Shown: positions 15,579 to 23,005 of the stretch, in pieces
Position numbering within the stretch: position 1 is the stretch's first letter
Layout of the letters: each line of letters begins with the position of its first letter
Source: an uncultured Dysosmobacter sp.
Lineage (GTDB): Bacteria; Bacillota; Clostridia; Oscillospirales; Oscillospiraceae
Length of the DNA: 54,351 nt
Assembly: GCA_934563745.1 (NCBI GenBank)
Contig: CAKTHE010000014.1
Coordinates: forward strand, 1 to 54,351
Direction of reading: 5' to 3'
Notes under the pieces: generated by a model
What the model saw: only the letters and a program-made list of their open reading frames with translations
Told to the model about the DNA's origin: nothing
The model's database searches: none
Position numbers and translations under genes: made by a program

Positions 15579-18194
15579 GTGGCAGCTGCTGCGCAGAAGA
15601 AATCCACAACAGGCAATGGAAGTAAGAAAAAAAGCGGAAAAGCAAGCGGCTCTTCCCAGTCCCGGAGCAGGCAGCCGGCCCGGAAGGAGCCGGAAAAGCG
15701 CCCTATCCGCCGGGAGGTATGGGGCGTTGTATTGCTGCTGCTGGCCTTATGCGTGATCGTCAGCTATTTCGGGATTCAGGCGATTTTTATCGATTGGCTC
15801 GCCGCGGTGCTGAAGGGCCTGTTTGGCTATGGCTATTGGCTTTGCGGCGCGGCGTTGGTCCTTTCGTCCATTATTTTGCTCTTTCACCGAGGGCGGCCCG
15901 TTCGTCTGCGGGTCACCTGCGCCCTGCTGATCCCGGCCGTGCTGGGAAGTCTGGCCCATATGGTGCTGAACGCGCAGACCTATACATCCTCGGTGAAGAT
16001 CCTGCCGGCACTGTGGAAGTCCGGCCTGGCGCTGAAATCCGGCGGTGCGATCGCCGGCTCCGTGGCGGTGGGCTCGGTGGCGGTTTTTTCCCGGATCGCG
16101 TCGATCATCTTTTTTACGGCGCTGCTGGTGGTGCTGATTATGGTGGCGTTCCGGCTGACGGTGGGCGCTTTGATCGAAAAAAGCCGTAATCGGCCGCAGT
16201 ATGAAGAAGAGCCGGAGCCGGAGCGGCGGGAAGCGGCGATCCGCATGGTTCCGCTGGAGCCGAAGCGCCGCCCGGCGGATCCGGGCCGGCCGAAGCCGGT
16301 GATCGATATCCCGCTGGATGATGAGACTCCTGCGCTGCCGCTGAAAAAGAAGCCGGGCCTTTTGACGGGCTTTTTCCGGCATAAGTCGGAAGGGCAGATC
16401 ACGCCGGATCAGCTGCTGCGGGATGACGAGACGCCGAAGGCCGCGCCGACGGAGCCTGCGGTCCGTCCGGCCGTCAAAGCCGCAGACACGCAGGATGAGC
16501 CGGTGCGGGAAACGGCGCCGACGGCTGTGATCCGTATGCCGGAGCAGCCTGCGCCGCCTGCCGCAATGACTCCGCCCGCACCGGCCCCGGTTCCCGAGAA
16601 GCCGGCGGCGGTGGCAAAGGAAGTGGCGGCGGCGACCACGGCGGTCACGGAGGAGATCGAGCGCAATCTGGCGGAAGGGGAGGCACCCTATCAGTTTCCT
16701 CCGATCACGCTGCTGGATGAGAACCGCAGCACCAATTACGCGGAAGTGGGGGCGGAGCTGCGCAACAATTCCCGCCGCCTGGCAGAGACTCTACGCAGCT
16801 TTGGCGTGGATGCAAAGCCGGGGGAGGTGGTGCACGGCCCCTCGGTCACCCGGTATGAGTTTACGCTGGACCAGGGTGTGAAGCTTTCCAAAATCACCAA
16901 TCTGGCGGATGACATCGCCCTGGCGCTGGGCGCCACCGGCGTGCGCATTGCGCCGATCCCGGACCGGATCTCCGTAGTGGGGATCGAGGTCCCCAACAAA
17001 CAGGTGACGCCGGTTCTGATCCGGGACGTGATCGAGTCCCGGGAGTTTACCGAGCATCCTTCCAAGGTGGCCTTTGCGCTGGGACGGGACATCGGCGGAC
17101 GGAATATCATCGGCAATATTGAAAAGCTGCCCCATGTGCTGATTGCTGGCACCACCGGCTCCGGCAAATCTGTGTGCACCAACTCGCTGATCGTCAGCCT
17201 GCTGTACAAATCCACGCCGGACGAGGTGCGCTTTATCATGGTGGATCCCAAGATGGTGGAGCTGGCGCCCTACAACGGCATCCCGCATCTGCTGATCCCG
17301 GTCGTGACCGATCCGAAGAAGGCGGCGGGGGCGCTGCAGTGGGCTGTGTTTGAAATGATGAAGCGCTATAAGCTTTTTTCCGAGCACGGTGTGAAGAAGC
17401 TGGAAGAGTTCAATAAGCTGGCCCGCACGACCGACGAGCTGGAGACGATGCCCTCCGTGGTCGTGGTGATCGATGAGCTGGCGGATCTGATGCTGGTGGC
17501 TGCCAAGGAAGTGGAAGAGTCTATCTGCCGTGTGGCACAGATGGGCCGTGCCGCCGGTGTGCACCTGGTGATCGCGACCCAGCGTCCTTCCGCGGATGTG
17601 ATCACCGGTTTGATGAAGGCCAATATTCCCAGCCGGATCGCATTTGCGGTGGCATCCTCGCTGGAGTCCCGGATCATTCTGGATACGGCCGGTGCCGAAA
17701 AGCTGGTGGGGCGGGGCGATATGCTCTATGCGCCGCTGGGGGTCGGAAAGCCGACCCGGGTACAGGGCTGCATGATCACGCCGGAGGAGATCGAACGGGT
17801 CGTGGAATTTGTGAAATCCTCCGGTGAGGCGCACTACGACCAGGAGGTCCTGCAGAAAATCGAAGAGAGCGTCCAGGATAAGGAAACCAAGGGCGGCGGC
17901 AAAAATGCGCCTGCGGCCCAGGACCGGGCCGATGACGGGGATGAGCTGCTGCCGGCGGCGGTGGATGTGGTCCTGGAGACCGGACAGGCCTCTGTGTCGA
18001 TGCTGCAGCGGCGGCTGAAGCTGGGGTATTCCCGGGCGGCCCGCCTGGTGGATCAGATGGAAGAGCGGGGCATTGTGGGCCCGTTTGAAGGCTCCAAGCC
18101 CCGGCAGGTCCTCATCAGCCGGGAGCGCTGGGAAGAGCTGCAGATGGGCGGCCCGGACCGGGTGGAAGAGGCCGGACCGGAACCGGAGGCGTGA
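15579..18194 (+). CDS. ftsK: DNA translocase FtsK/SpoIIIE
   Basis: This 871-residue septal DNA pump moves chromosome ends out of the division plane or, in spore formers, into the forespore. It has a basic Gln/Ser/Lys-rich start, four membrane segments (about 45-200), and a Pro/Ala/Glu-rich linker (about 205-370). The motor domain carries Walker A GTTGSGKS at 524-531 and Walker B VVVIDELADLM, and a C-terminal winged-helix gamma domain (about 785-855) reads the orienting DNA sites. The GTG start at 15579 is nine bases after AGGAGG. Whether it is FtsK or SpoIIIE in role cannot be told from sequence. Confidence 0.95.
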   Translation: MAAAAQKKSTTGNGSKKKSGKASGSSQSRSRQPARKEPEKRPIRREVWGVVLLLLALCVIVSYFGIQAIFIDWLAAVLKGLFGYGYWLCGAALVLSSIILLFHRGRPVRLRVTCALLIPAVLGSLAHMVLNAQTYTSSVKILPALWKSGLALKSGGAIAGSVAVGSVAVFSRIASIIFFTALLVVLIMVAFRLTVGALIEKSRNRPQYEEEPEPERREAAIRMVPLEPKRRPADPGRPKPVIDIPLDDETPALPLKKKPGLLTGFFRHKSEGQITPDQLLRDDETPKAAPTEPAVRPAVKAADTQDEPVRETAPTAVIRMPEQPAPPAAMTPPAPAPVPEKPAAVAKEVAAATTAVTEEIERNLAEGEAPYQFPPITLLDENRSTNYAEVGAELRNNSRRLAETLRSFGVDAKPGEVVHGPSVTRYEFTLDQGVKLSKITNLADDIALALGATGVRIAPIPDRISVVGIEVPNKQVTPVLIRDVIESREFTEHPSKVAFALGRDIGGRNIIGNIEKLPHVLIAGTTGSGKSVCTNSLIVSLLYKSTPDEVRFIMVDPKMVELAPYNGIPHLLIPVVTDPKKAAGALQWAVFEMMKRYKLFSEHGVKKLEEFNKLARTTDELETMPSVVVVIDELADLMLVAAKEVEESICRVAQMGRAAGVHLVIATQRPSADVITGLMKANIPSRIAFAVASSLESRIILDTAGAEKLVGRGDMLYAPLGVGKPTRVQGCMITPEEIERVVEFVKSSGEAHYDQEVLQKIEESVQDKETKGGGKNAPAAQDRADDGDELLPAAVDVVLETGQASVSMLQRRLKLGYSRAARLVDQMEERGIVGPFEGSKPRQVLISRERWEELQMGGPDRVEEAGPEPEA

Positions 18195-18312
18195 CGGCTC
18201 CCGCGTGGGGCGGCACCTGTGCATCCGGAATCAAACGTTTGCAGGGCAATTATAGATAGTTCCCGGCCAAACAGCGGAGAAAAAATTGGAAAAAACGGCG
18301 GAATGGGCGCGG

Positions 18313-18340
18313 TTGACATGCCGCTTCATTGTGCTAAAAT
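18313..18340 (+). promoter_or_regulatory. Promoter of the aminotransferase gene
   Basis: TTGACA at 18313-18318 and TAAAAT at 18335-18340 have a 16-base spacer. Confidence 0.75.
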
Positions 18341-18379
18341 GAGACATCATGGTGTTATAATTCATAGGGAGGAATGAAC

Positions 18380-19579
18380 ATGAAGTTCTCCAGCAAGATT
18401 GAAAAATGCGGCCTGTCGCCCATGCGCAAGTTTCATCCGTATGCGCTGGCCGCTGTTGAAAAGGGACGCAAAATCTATCACCTGAATATCGGGCAGCCGG
18501 ATATCGAGACGCCGCCGGCCTTCTTTGAGGCTGTGCGCAGCTTCCATCAGCCTGTGCTGGAATATGCGCCCTCCGCCGGAATGCCGGAGTTTCTGAAGGC
18601 GGTTCAGAAGTACTACGACGCCCTGGATATCCATTTTGACACGGCGGATATGCTGGCGACGACCGGCGGCAGCGAGGCCCTTCAGATCGCGTTGGCCTGC
18701 ATTCTGGACGACGGCGATGAGATCCTGATTCCGGAGCCGTTCTATCCCAACTACAATACTTTTGTGCGCGTGACCGGCGCGTCGATCCATCCCATTCCCA
18801 CCCGTCCGGAGGAAGGGTATCATTACGCTGACCGGGAAAAGATCGAGGCGCAGATCAACGAGCACACCCGCGCCATTATGGTGACCAATCCCGGCAACCC
18901 CACCGGTGTGGTGCTGACCCACGAGGAAATGCGGATGATCGTGGATGTGGCCAAGGAGCACAATCTGTTTGTCATCGGCGACGAGGTGTACCGCGAGTTT
19001 GTCTACGGCGGCGAGAAGCTGGCCAGCCTGGGCGAATTTACCGATGCGGCGGAAAACGTGATCGTCATCGATTCGGTGTCCAAGCGCTTCTCCGCCTGCG
19101 GCGCGCGGGTGGGTGTTTTGATTTCCCGAAACCGGGAGCTGATGGCCCAGGCGATGAAGATCTGCCAGGGACGTTTGTGCTCGGCCACGCTGGATCAGCA
19201 GGGGGCAGCCGCTCTTTACACGGTGGACGAGTCTTATTTTGCCAAGGTGCGGGATGAGTATAAGCGCCGCCGGGATACGGTGATGGAGAAGATCCGTAAG
19301 ATCCCCGGCGTGGTGTGCGAGTGCCCCAAGGGTGCGTTCTACATCATGGCCGCGCTGCCGGTGGATGATGCGGACAAGTTCCAGACCTGGCTGTTGGAGG
19401 AGTTTGAGGATCACGGCGATACGGTGATGTTTGCACCGGGCGAAAGCTTCTATGCGACGCCGGGGAAGGGCAAAAACGAGATCCGGATCGCCTATGTGCT
19501 CAAGCAGGCGGATCTGGAGCGGGCGATGGATCTGCTGGCATTGGGGATCGAAGCCTATAATAAGAGAGACCGGAAATGA
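18380..19579 (+). CDS. PLP-dependent class I/II aminotransferase
   Basis: This 399-residue cytoplasmic enzyme belongs to the aspartate-aminotransferase fold. Visible signatures are NIGQPDIETPP, the GGSEALQIAL turn that binds the cofactor phosphate, NPGNPTG, and the Schiff-base lysine Lys235 in SVSKRFSACGARVG. The last of these differs from the classical SxSKxxxxxGxRxG only in detail. The substrate cannot be settled; aspartate or aromatic/branched amino acids are all possible. The ATG at 18380 is preferred over the one at 18374 because GGGAGG at 18367-18372 then has a seven-base spacer. The next gene overlaps its stop by four bases. Confidence 0.9.
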   Translation: MKFSSKIEKCGLSPMRKFHPYALAAVEKGRKIYHLNIGQPDIETPPAFFEAVRSFHQPVLEYAPSAGMPEFLKAVQKYYDALDIHFDTADMLATTGGSEALQIALACILDDGDEILIPEPFYPNYNTFVRVTGASIHPIPTRPEEGYHYADREKIEAQINEHTRAIMVTNPGNPTGVVLTHEEMRMIVDVAKEHNLFVIGDEVYREFVYGGEKLASLGEFTDAAENVIVIDSVSKRFSACGARVGVLISRNRELMAQAMKICQGRLCSATLDQQGAAALYTVDESYFAKVRDEYKRRRDTVMEKIRKIPGVVCECPKGAFYIMAALPVDDADKFQTWLLEEFEDHGDTVMFAPGESFYATPGKGKNEIRIAYVLKQADLERAMDLLALGIEAYNKRDRK

Positions 19580-19878
19580 TCCGTCATGTTGTGATGTGGA
19601 AGTTCCGCCCCGGGACCGAGACGGATCAGGCCGCGTTTTTGGAGGGACTGCAGGCGCTGCAGGGAGTCATCCCGCAGCTGCTCCGTTCGGAGGTGGCCCG
19701 GAATGTGGGCACCGACAACTATGACGCCGTGCTGATTGCGGATTTTGCCGGTCTGGACGAGTTGAAGACCTATAAGGAGGACCCCCGGCACAAGGCGGTT
19801 TCCGCGCTTTGCAAATCCATCCGGACCGATCGGGTTGCGGTGGATTATGAGATCGGACCCGACGACTCAGAAATATAA
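19576..19878 (+). CDS. Dabb (stress-responsive A/B barrel) domain protein
   Basis: This 100-residue protein consists of one ferredoxin-like Dabb domain, shown by the opening IRHVVMWKF, the conserved YDAVLIADF strand and the YKEDPRHKAV segment. Members are dimeric and take part in varied chemistry or stress responses; no specific role is known for this one. It overlaps the aminotransferase stop codon (ATGA), so it is cotranscribed and translationally coupled. Its stop codon lies in the following terminator. Confidence 0.88.
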   Translation: MIRHVVMWKFRPGTETDQAAFLEGLQALQGVIPQLLRSEVARNVGTDNYDAVLIADFAGLDELKTYKEDPRHKAVSALCKSIRTDRVAVDYEIGPDDSEI

Positions 19879-19916
19879 AGGAAGGGATGCGGCATTCACC
19901 GCATCCCTTCCTTTAT
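19875..19916. terminator. Bidirectional terminator between convergent genes
   Basis: This perfect 18-base-pair stem (ATAAAGGAAGGG to GATGCGG and its complement) with a six-base loop lies between the Dabb gene and the converging DUF1653 gene. It includes both stop regions. Confidence 0.85.
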
Positions 19917-20155
19917 GGCTGCTGCCGGCAGCCGGAGTCATCCATGGGGCCGAGATAGGAAAATCGGGGCCCGCTGTAGCCCTCCCGCTGAACCTGTTCG
20001 TTCCACATGGCGGCCGGACGGACCCACAGGCCCTGGGCACCGTACAGTGCCCGGTAGACCACCATGGGTTCCAGCGTTTCCGAATGCGTGGCCACGGCGA
20101 TCAGTTCGTATTCCTGCCCCTTGAAGTGACGGTAGCGTCCGGGTTGAAGTTCCAT
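19913..20155 (-). CDS. DUF1653 domain protein
   Basis: This 80-residue protein is read on the minus strand. The family pattern is clear: GRYRHFKGQEYELI, then HSETLEPMVVYRALYG, then LWVRP and a YSGPRFSYLG ending. DUF1653 proteins are small, single-domain and of unknown function. The open frame runs 77 codons further upstream, but the ATG at 20155 has an AGGAGG site five bases away and gives the normal family N-terminus. It has its own promoter in the divergent region with the NUDIX gene. Confidence 0.88.
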   Translation of the reverse strand: MELQPGRYRHFKGQEYELIAVATHSETLEPMVVYRALYGAQGLWVRPAAMWNEQVQREGYSGPRFSYLGPMDDSGCRQQP

Positions 20156-20203
20156 AAGACCTCCTGCGTGACGACTGCTGGACACAGCTGGTTTTTCCTC
20201 TTC

Positions 20204-20232
20204 ATTATAAAGGGGGCGGAGGAGAAACGCAA
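20204..20232 (-). promoter_or_regulatory. Promoter of the DUF1653 gene
   Basis: On the minus strand TTGCGT (20227-20232) and TATAAT (20204-20209) are 17 bases apart. The -35 box enters the palindrome at 20229-20252. Confidence 0.65.
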
Positions 20233-20252
20233 GCAGCGTCGGCGCTGCTTGC
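20229..20252. promoter_or_regulatory. Palindrome between divergent promoters, possible operator
   Basis: Ten-base arms (GCAAGCAGCG and CGCTGCTTGC) are separated by TCGG. The palindrome spans exactly the gap between the two divergent -35 boxes, and both boxes use its outer bases. A regulator bound here would cover both promoters. No candidate regulator gene is adjacent. Confidence 0.45.
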
Positions 20253-20277
20253 AAGCCGCGCGCAAGTTTGCTATACT
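20249..20277 (+). promoter_or_regulatory. Promoter of the NUDIX-DUF523 unit
   Basis: TTGCAA at 20249-20254 and an extended -10 TGCTATACT ending at 20277 have a 17-base spacer. Confidence 0.7.
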
Positions 20278-20345
20278 GACACCGGAAAAACATACGGAGC
20301 GGGACGGCCGCGGAAGCGTCCGTCCCCGGAGAGGAGAAGACCGGG

Positions 20346-20855
20346 ATGGGTAAAACGCAGGCGGGACACGGCTGGGGATTGAACACGACGCTTTGCTATC
20401 TGGAACGGGACTGGCAGGGAGAGCGGCAGTATCTGCTGCTGCACCGGGTCAAAAAGGAGAACGACCTGAACCATGACAAGTGGATCGGCGTGGGCGGAAA
20501 ATTTGAGGCGGATGAAAGTCCGGAGGAATGCGTCCTGCGGGAGACCTTGGAAGAGACGGGGCTGACGCTGACCCGTTGGCGCTATCGGGGCATCGTGACC
20601 TTTGTCTCGGATGAGTGGGACACGGAGTACATGCACCTGTTCACGGCGACGGAGTGGACGGGCACGATCCGGGAATGCAGCGAAGGGGTGCTGGAATGGA
20701 TCTCGCGGGAGCGGTTTTTGTCGCTGCCCCAATGGGAGGGGGATCGGATCTTCCTGAAGCTTCTGGAAGAGGAAGCGCCCTTCTTTTCCTTAAAGCTGCA
20801 GTATGAGGGGGACCGCCTGGTTCTGGCGGCGCTGAATGGGGAACGGATTGTATAA
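20346..20855 (+). CDS. NUDIX hydrolase, MutT/8-oxo-dGTPase-like
   Basis: This 169-residue protein has a perfect Nudix box: Gly51, Glu57, Arg65-Glu66, Glu69-Glu70 and Gly72 in the GGKFEADESPEEC...REtLEETG pattern. It is preceded by the HDKWIGVGGK strand typical of the MTH1/YtkD-like 8-oxo-dGTP diphosphatases. These enzymes clean oxidised nucleotides from the pool, but substrate assignment in this superfamily is unreliable. The ATG at 20346 follows GAGAGGAGA. It shares an operon with the DUF523 gene nine bases downstream. Confidence 0.9.
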   Translation: MGKTQAGHGWGLNTTLCYLERDWQGERQYLLLHRVKKENDLNHDKWIGVGGKFEADESPEECVLRETLEETGLTLTRWRYRGIVTFVSDEWDTEYMHLFTATEWTGTIRECSEGVLEWISRERFLSLPQWEGDRIFLKLLEEEAPFFSLKLQYEGDRLVLAALNGERIV

Positions 20856-20864
20856 GGAGCGGAA

Positions 20865-21308
20865 ATGGACGATCGGATTTTGATCAGCGCCTGCCTTTTG
20901 GGCGTGCGCTGCCGGTACGACGGAGCCGGCAAGACCAACGCCCAGGCGCTGGCTTTGGCGCAGCAGGTCCCCTGCATTCCGGTGTGTCCGGAGCAGCTGG
21001 GCGGACTGCCGACGCCGCGCTCGCCGGCGGAGCGGCAGGGAGCGGCCGTGCGGACCCGGGAGGGGGCGGATGTGACGGCGGCCTATGCCCGCGGGGCGGA
21101 GGAGACGCTGCGCCTTGCCCGGCTGTTCGGCTGCCGCATCGCGGTGCTGAAGGAGCGCAGCCCCTCCTGCGGGAAGGGCAGCTGCTACGACGGCAGCTTT
21201 ACCGGGACGCTGACGGACCGGAGCGGCGTTACGGCAGAGCTGCTGGAGCAAAACGGGATCCGGGTCATCGGAGAGTCGGAACTGGAGACGTTCCGGAAAA
21301 CGCTGTGA
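20865..21308 (+). CDS. DUF523 family protein
   Basis: This 147-residue protein has the DUF523 features: ISACLLGVRCRYDG at the start, PVCPEQLGGLPTPR in the middle, and the cysteine motif SPSCGKG. Conserved cysteines suggest metal or thiol chemistry, but the function is unknown. It follows the NUDIX gene closely. No clear terminator is seen before the uraA promoter. Confidence 0.88.
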   Translation: MDDRILISACLLGVRCRYDGAGKTNAQALALAQQVPCIPVCPEQLGGLPTPRSPAERQGAAVRTREGADVTAAYARGAEETLRLARLFGCRIAVLKERSPSCGKGSCYDGSFTGTLTDRSGVTAELLEQNGIRVIGESELETFRKTL

Positions 21309-21362
21309 CGCTTTTTACAAAATTCGCAAAAAAAGCGGGTTTGAAATTTGTCGAATTCGGGC

Positions 21363-21391
21363 TTGTCAAGCGGAAGCGTCTTCGGTATAAT
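21363..21391 (+). promoter_or_regulatory. Promoter of the uraA leader
   Basis: TTGTCA at 21363-21368 and TATAAT at 21386-21391 have a 17-base spacer. Transcription should start near 21398, giving a leader of about 165 bases before the uraA start codon. Confidence 0.85.
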
Positions 21392-21421
21392 ATTGAGCAA
21401 TTAAGGAAAGGAGGGGTTGGC

Positions 21422-21490
21422 ATGCGCGTGACGGTCGAAGAGTTGCGGGCGGCTTTCGCCTCCTTTTTATCGACCCCTTTTGCCGGCTGA
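21422..21490 (+). CDS. uraA leader peptide (22 codons)
   Basis: A short ORF, MRVTVEELRAAF followed by ten more residues, has a strong AAGGAGG site (21408-21414 area) and an ATG at 21422. Its second half is written in a pyrimidine-rich stretch (24 of 28 bases in 21454-21481, including T5 and T4 runs). Its TGA stop (21488-21490) lies at the top of the following terminator hairpin. A ribosome finishing this ORF would physically cover the hairpin. The peptide itself probably has no function; the act of translating it does. Confidence 0.7.
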   Translation: MRVTVEELRAAFASFLSTPFAG

Positions 21491-21507
21491 AAAGCCGGTA
21501 TTTTTTT
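21482..21507 (+). terminator. Attenuator hairpin in the uraA leader
   Basis: A seven-base-pair stem (GCCGGCT with AGCCGGT) is closed by a GAAA tetraloop and followed by T7. It lies 55 bases before the uraA start codon, so it must be read through for uraA to be expressed. Confidence 0.85.
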
Positions 21508-21561
21508 GCCCGGAACAGGGAACGGGCGCGATGCAGAGAATTTGCGGAAGGGAGTATCTAC

Positions 21562-22935
21562 ATGAAAGAAAAAACAACGATACAGGGTCCCATTCGGGAT
21601 GCCCGGCAGCTGGGAGTGCCGAAGATGCTGCTGCTGGGTCTGCAGCATATGTTCGCCATGTTCGGCGCAACGGTGCTGGTCCCCATTCTGGTGGGGAATT
21701 ACGGCTTGCCGCTGAGCATTCAGACGACCCTCTTTTTTGCGGGTGTGGGCACGCTGTTTTTCCATGTGTGCACGAAACTGAAGGTGCCGGCCTTTTTGGG
21801 CTCCTCCTTTGCGTTCCTGGGCGGCTTCTATACCATGGCGAATATGAGCGACGGCATCTACGCGACCATGAGCGGCGCGGAAAAGCTGCAGTATGCCTGC
21901 GGCGGAATCGTGGTGGCCGGCCTTTTGTATGTGGTCCTGGCGCTGATCGTGAAAGCGGTGGGCGTGCATCGGGTCATGCATTATCTGCCGCCGGTGGTCA
22001 CCGGTCCGATCATTATTCTGATCGGCCTGAATCTGGCTCCCTCCGCGGTGACCAATGCCTCCAGCTGCTGGTGGCTGGCCCTGGTGGCCATGGCGATCAT
22101 CATCGTGGCCAACATCTGGGGCCGGGGCATGATCAAGATCATTCCCATTCTGCTGGGCGTTGTGGGCGCGTACATTGTGGCGCTGGTGGCCGGCATGGTG
22201 GATTTCTCCGGCCTGGCGGATTCCGGCCTTTTTTCCGGCGAGAACCCGGTGCTGGGCCTGCAGCCGTTTTTCACCAACTTCTCCGGCAGCGTGGCCAAGT
22301 TTGACATCTCTGCGATCCTGGTGATGGCGCCCATCGCCATTGCCTCGATGATGGAGCATATCGGTGATATTTCCGCGATTTCCGCAACGGTGGGCGAGAA
22401 CTTTATTGAAGATCCCGGCCTGCACCGGACTCTGGTGGGCGACGGTGTTGCGACGTCCCTGGCCGCAGTCTTCGGCGGTCCGGCCAACACCACCTACGGC
22501 GAAAATACCGGCGTGCTGGTGCTGTCCCGGGTGTACGACCCCAAGGTGATCCGGCTGGCGGCGCTGTATGCGGTGATTCTCTCCTTCTCCCCGGCATTTG
22601 CCTACATTGTCAATACCATTCCCTCGGCGATCATCGGCGGCGTCAGCTTCATCCTCTACGGCATGATCTCCGCCATCGGCGTGCGCAATGTGGTGGAGAA
22701 CCAGGTGGACTTCACCAACTCCCGGAACCTGATCATTGCGGCTGTGATCCTGGTCAGCGGCCTAGGCTTTACGGACGGCCTTACCTTCACGGTGGGCGGC
22801 GCTTCCGTTACTCTGACGTCCCTGGCCATCGCCGCCATCGCGGGGATCCTGCTCAATGCGATCCTGCCGGGCAATGACTTTGACTTCGGCAAGACGGCCA
22901 ATTCGGACAGCTCTGCCAACCTGGGCAGCTATTGA
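21562..22935 (+). CDS. uraA: Uracil permease, NCS2 family
   Basis: This 457-residue membrane transporter imports uracil with protons. The family hallmarks are QHMFAMFGATVLVP in the first helix, GSSFAFLG, the substrate-binding MMEHIGD in the middle, and GGPANTTYGENTG, which is the uracil-type rather than xanthine-type version. Twelve to fourteen hydrophobic segments are visible. It is alone in its transcript apart from the leader ORF and attenuator upstream, which suggests control by pyrimidine supply. Confidence 0.93.
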   Translation: MKEKTTIQGPIRDARQLGVPKMLLLGLQHMFAMFGATVLVPILVGNYGLPLSIQTTLFFAGVGTLFFHVCTKLKVPAFLGSSFAFLGGFYTMANMSDGIYATMSGAEKLQYACGGIVVAGLLYVVLALIVKAVGVHRVMHYLPPVVTGPIIILIGLNLAPSAVTNASSCWWLALVAMAIIIVANIWGRGMIKIIPILLGVVGAYIVALVAGMVDFSGLADSGLFSGENPVLGLQPFFTNFSGSVAKFDISAILVMAPIAIASMMEHIGDISAISATVGENFIEDPGLHRTLVGDGVATSLAAVFGGPANTTYGENTGVLVLSRVYDPKVIRLAALYAVILSFSPAFAYIVNTIPSAIIGGVSFILYGMISAIGVRNVVENQVDFTNSRNLIIAAVILVSGLGFTDGLTFTVGGASVTLTSLAIAAIAGILLNAILPGNDFDFGKTANSDSSANLGSY

Positions 22936-22957
22936 TCCGGAATCGCTGTTTCCTGGC

Positions 22958-22995
22958 AAAAAAAGCCTTCCTGCATATGCAGGAAGGCTTTTTTT
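22958..22995. terminator. Bidirectional terminator between uraA and the BTAD gene
   Basis: This 38-base perfect palindrome has A7 at one end and T7 at the other (AAAAAAAGCCTTCCTGCAT and its complement). It serves both converging genes. Confidence 0.9.
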
Positions 22996-23005
22996 ACGGC
23001 GGTGT

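Noticed and set aside
21398..21562. PyrR-type or purine/guanine riboswitch in the uraA leader
   Set aside because: I do not see the conserved PyrR loop or any purine-riboswitch core; the leader ORF plus hairpin explains the structure more simply.
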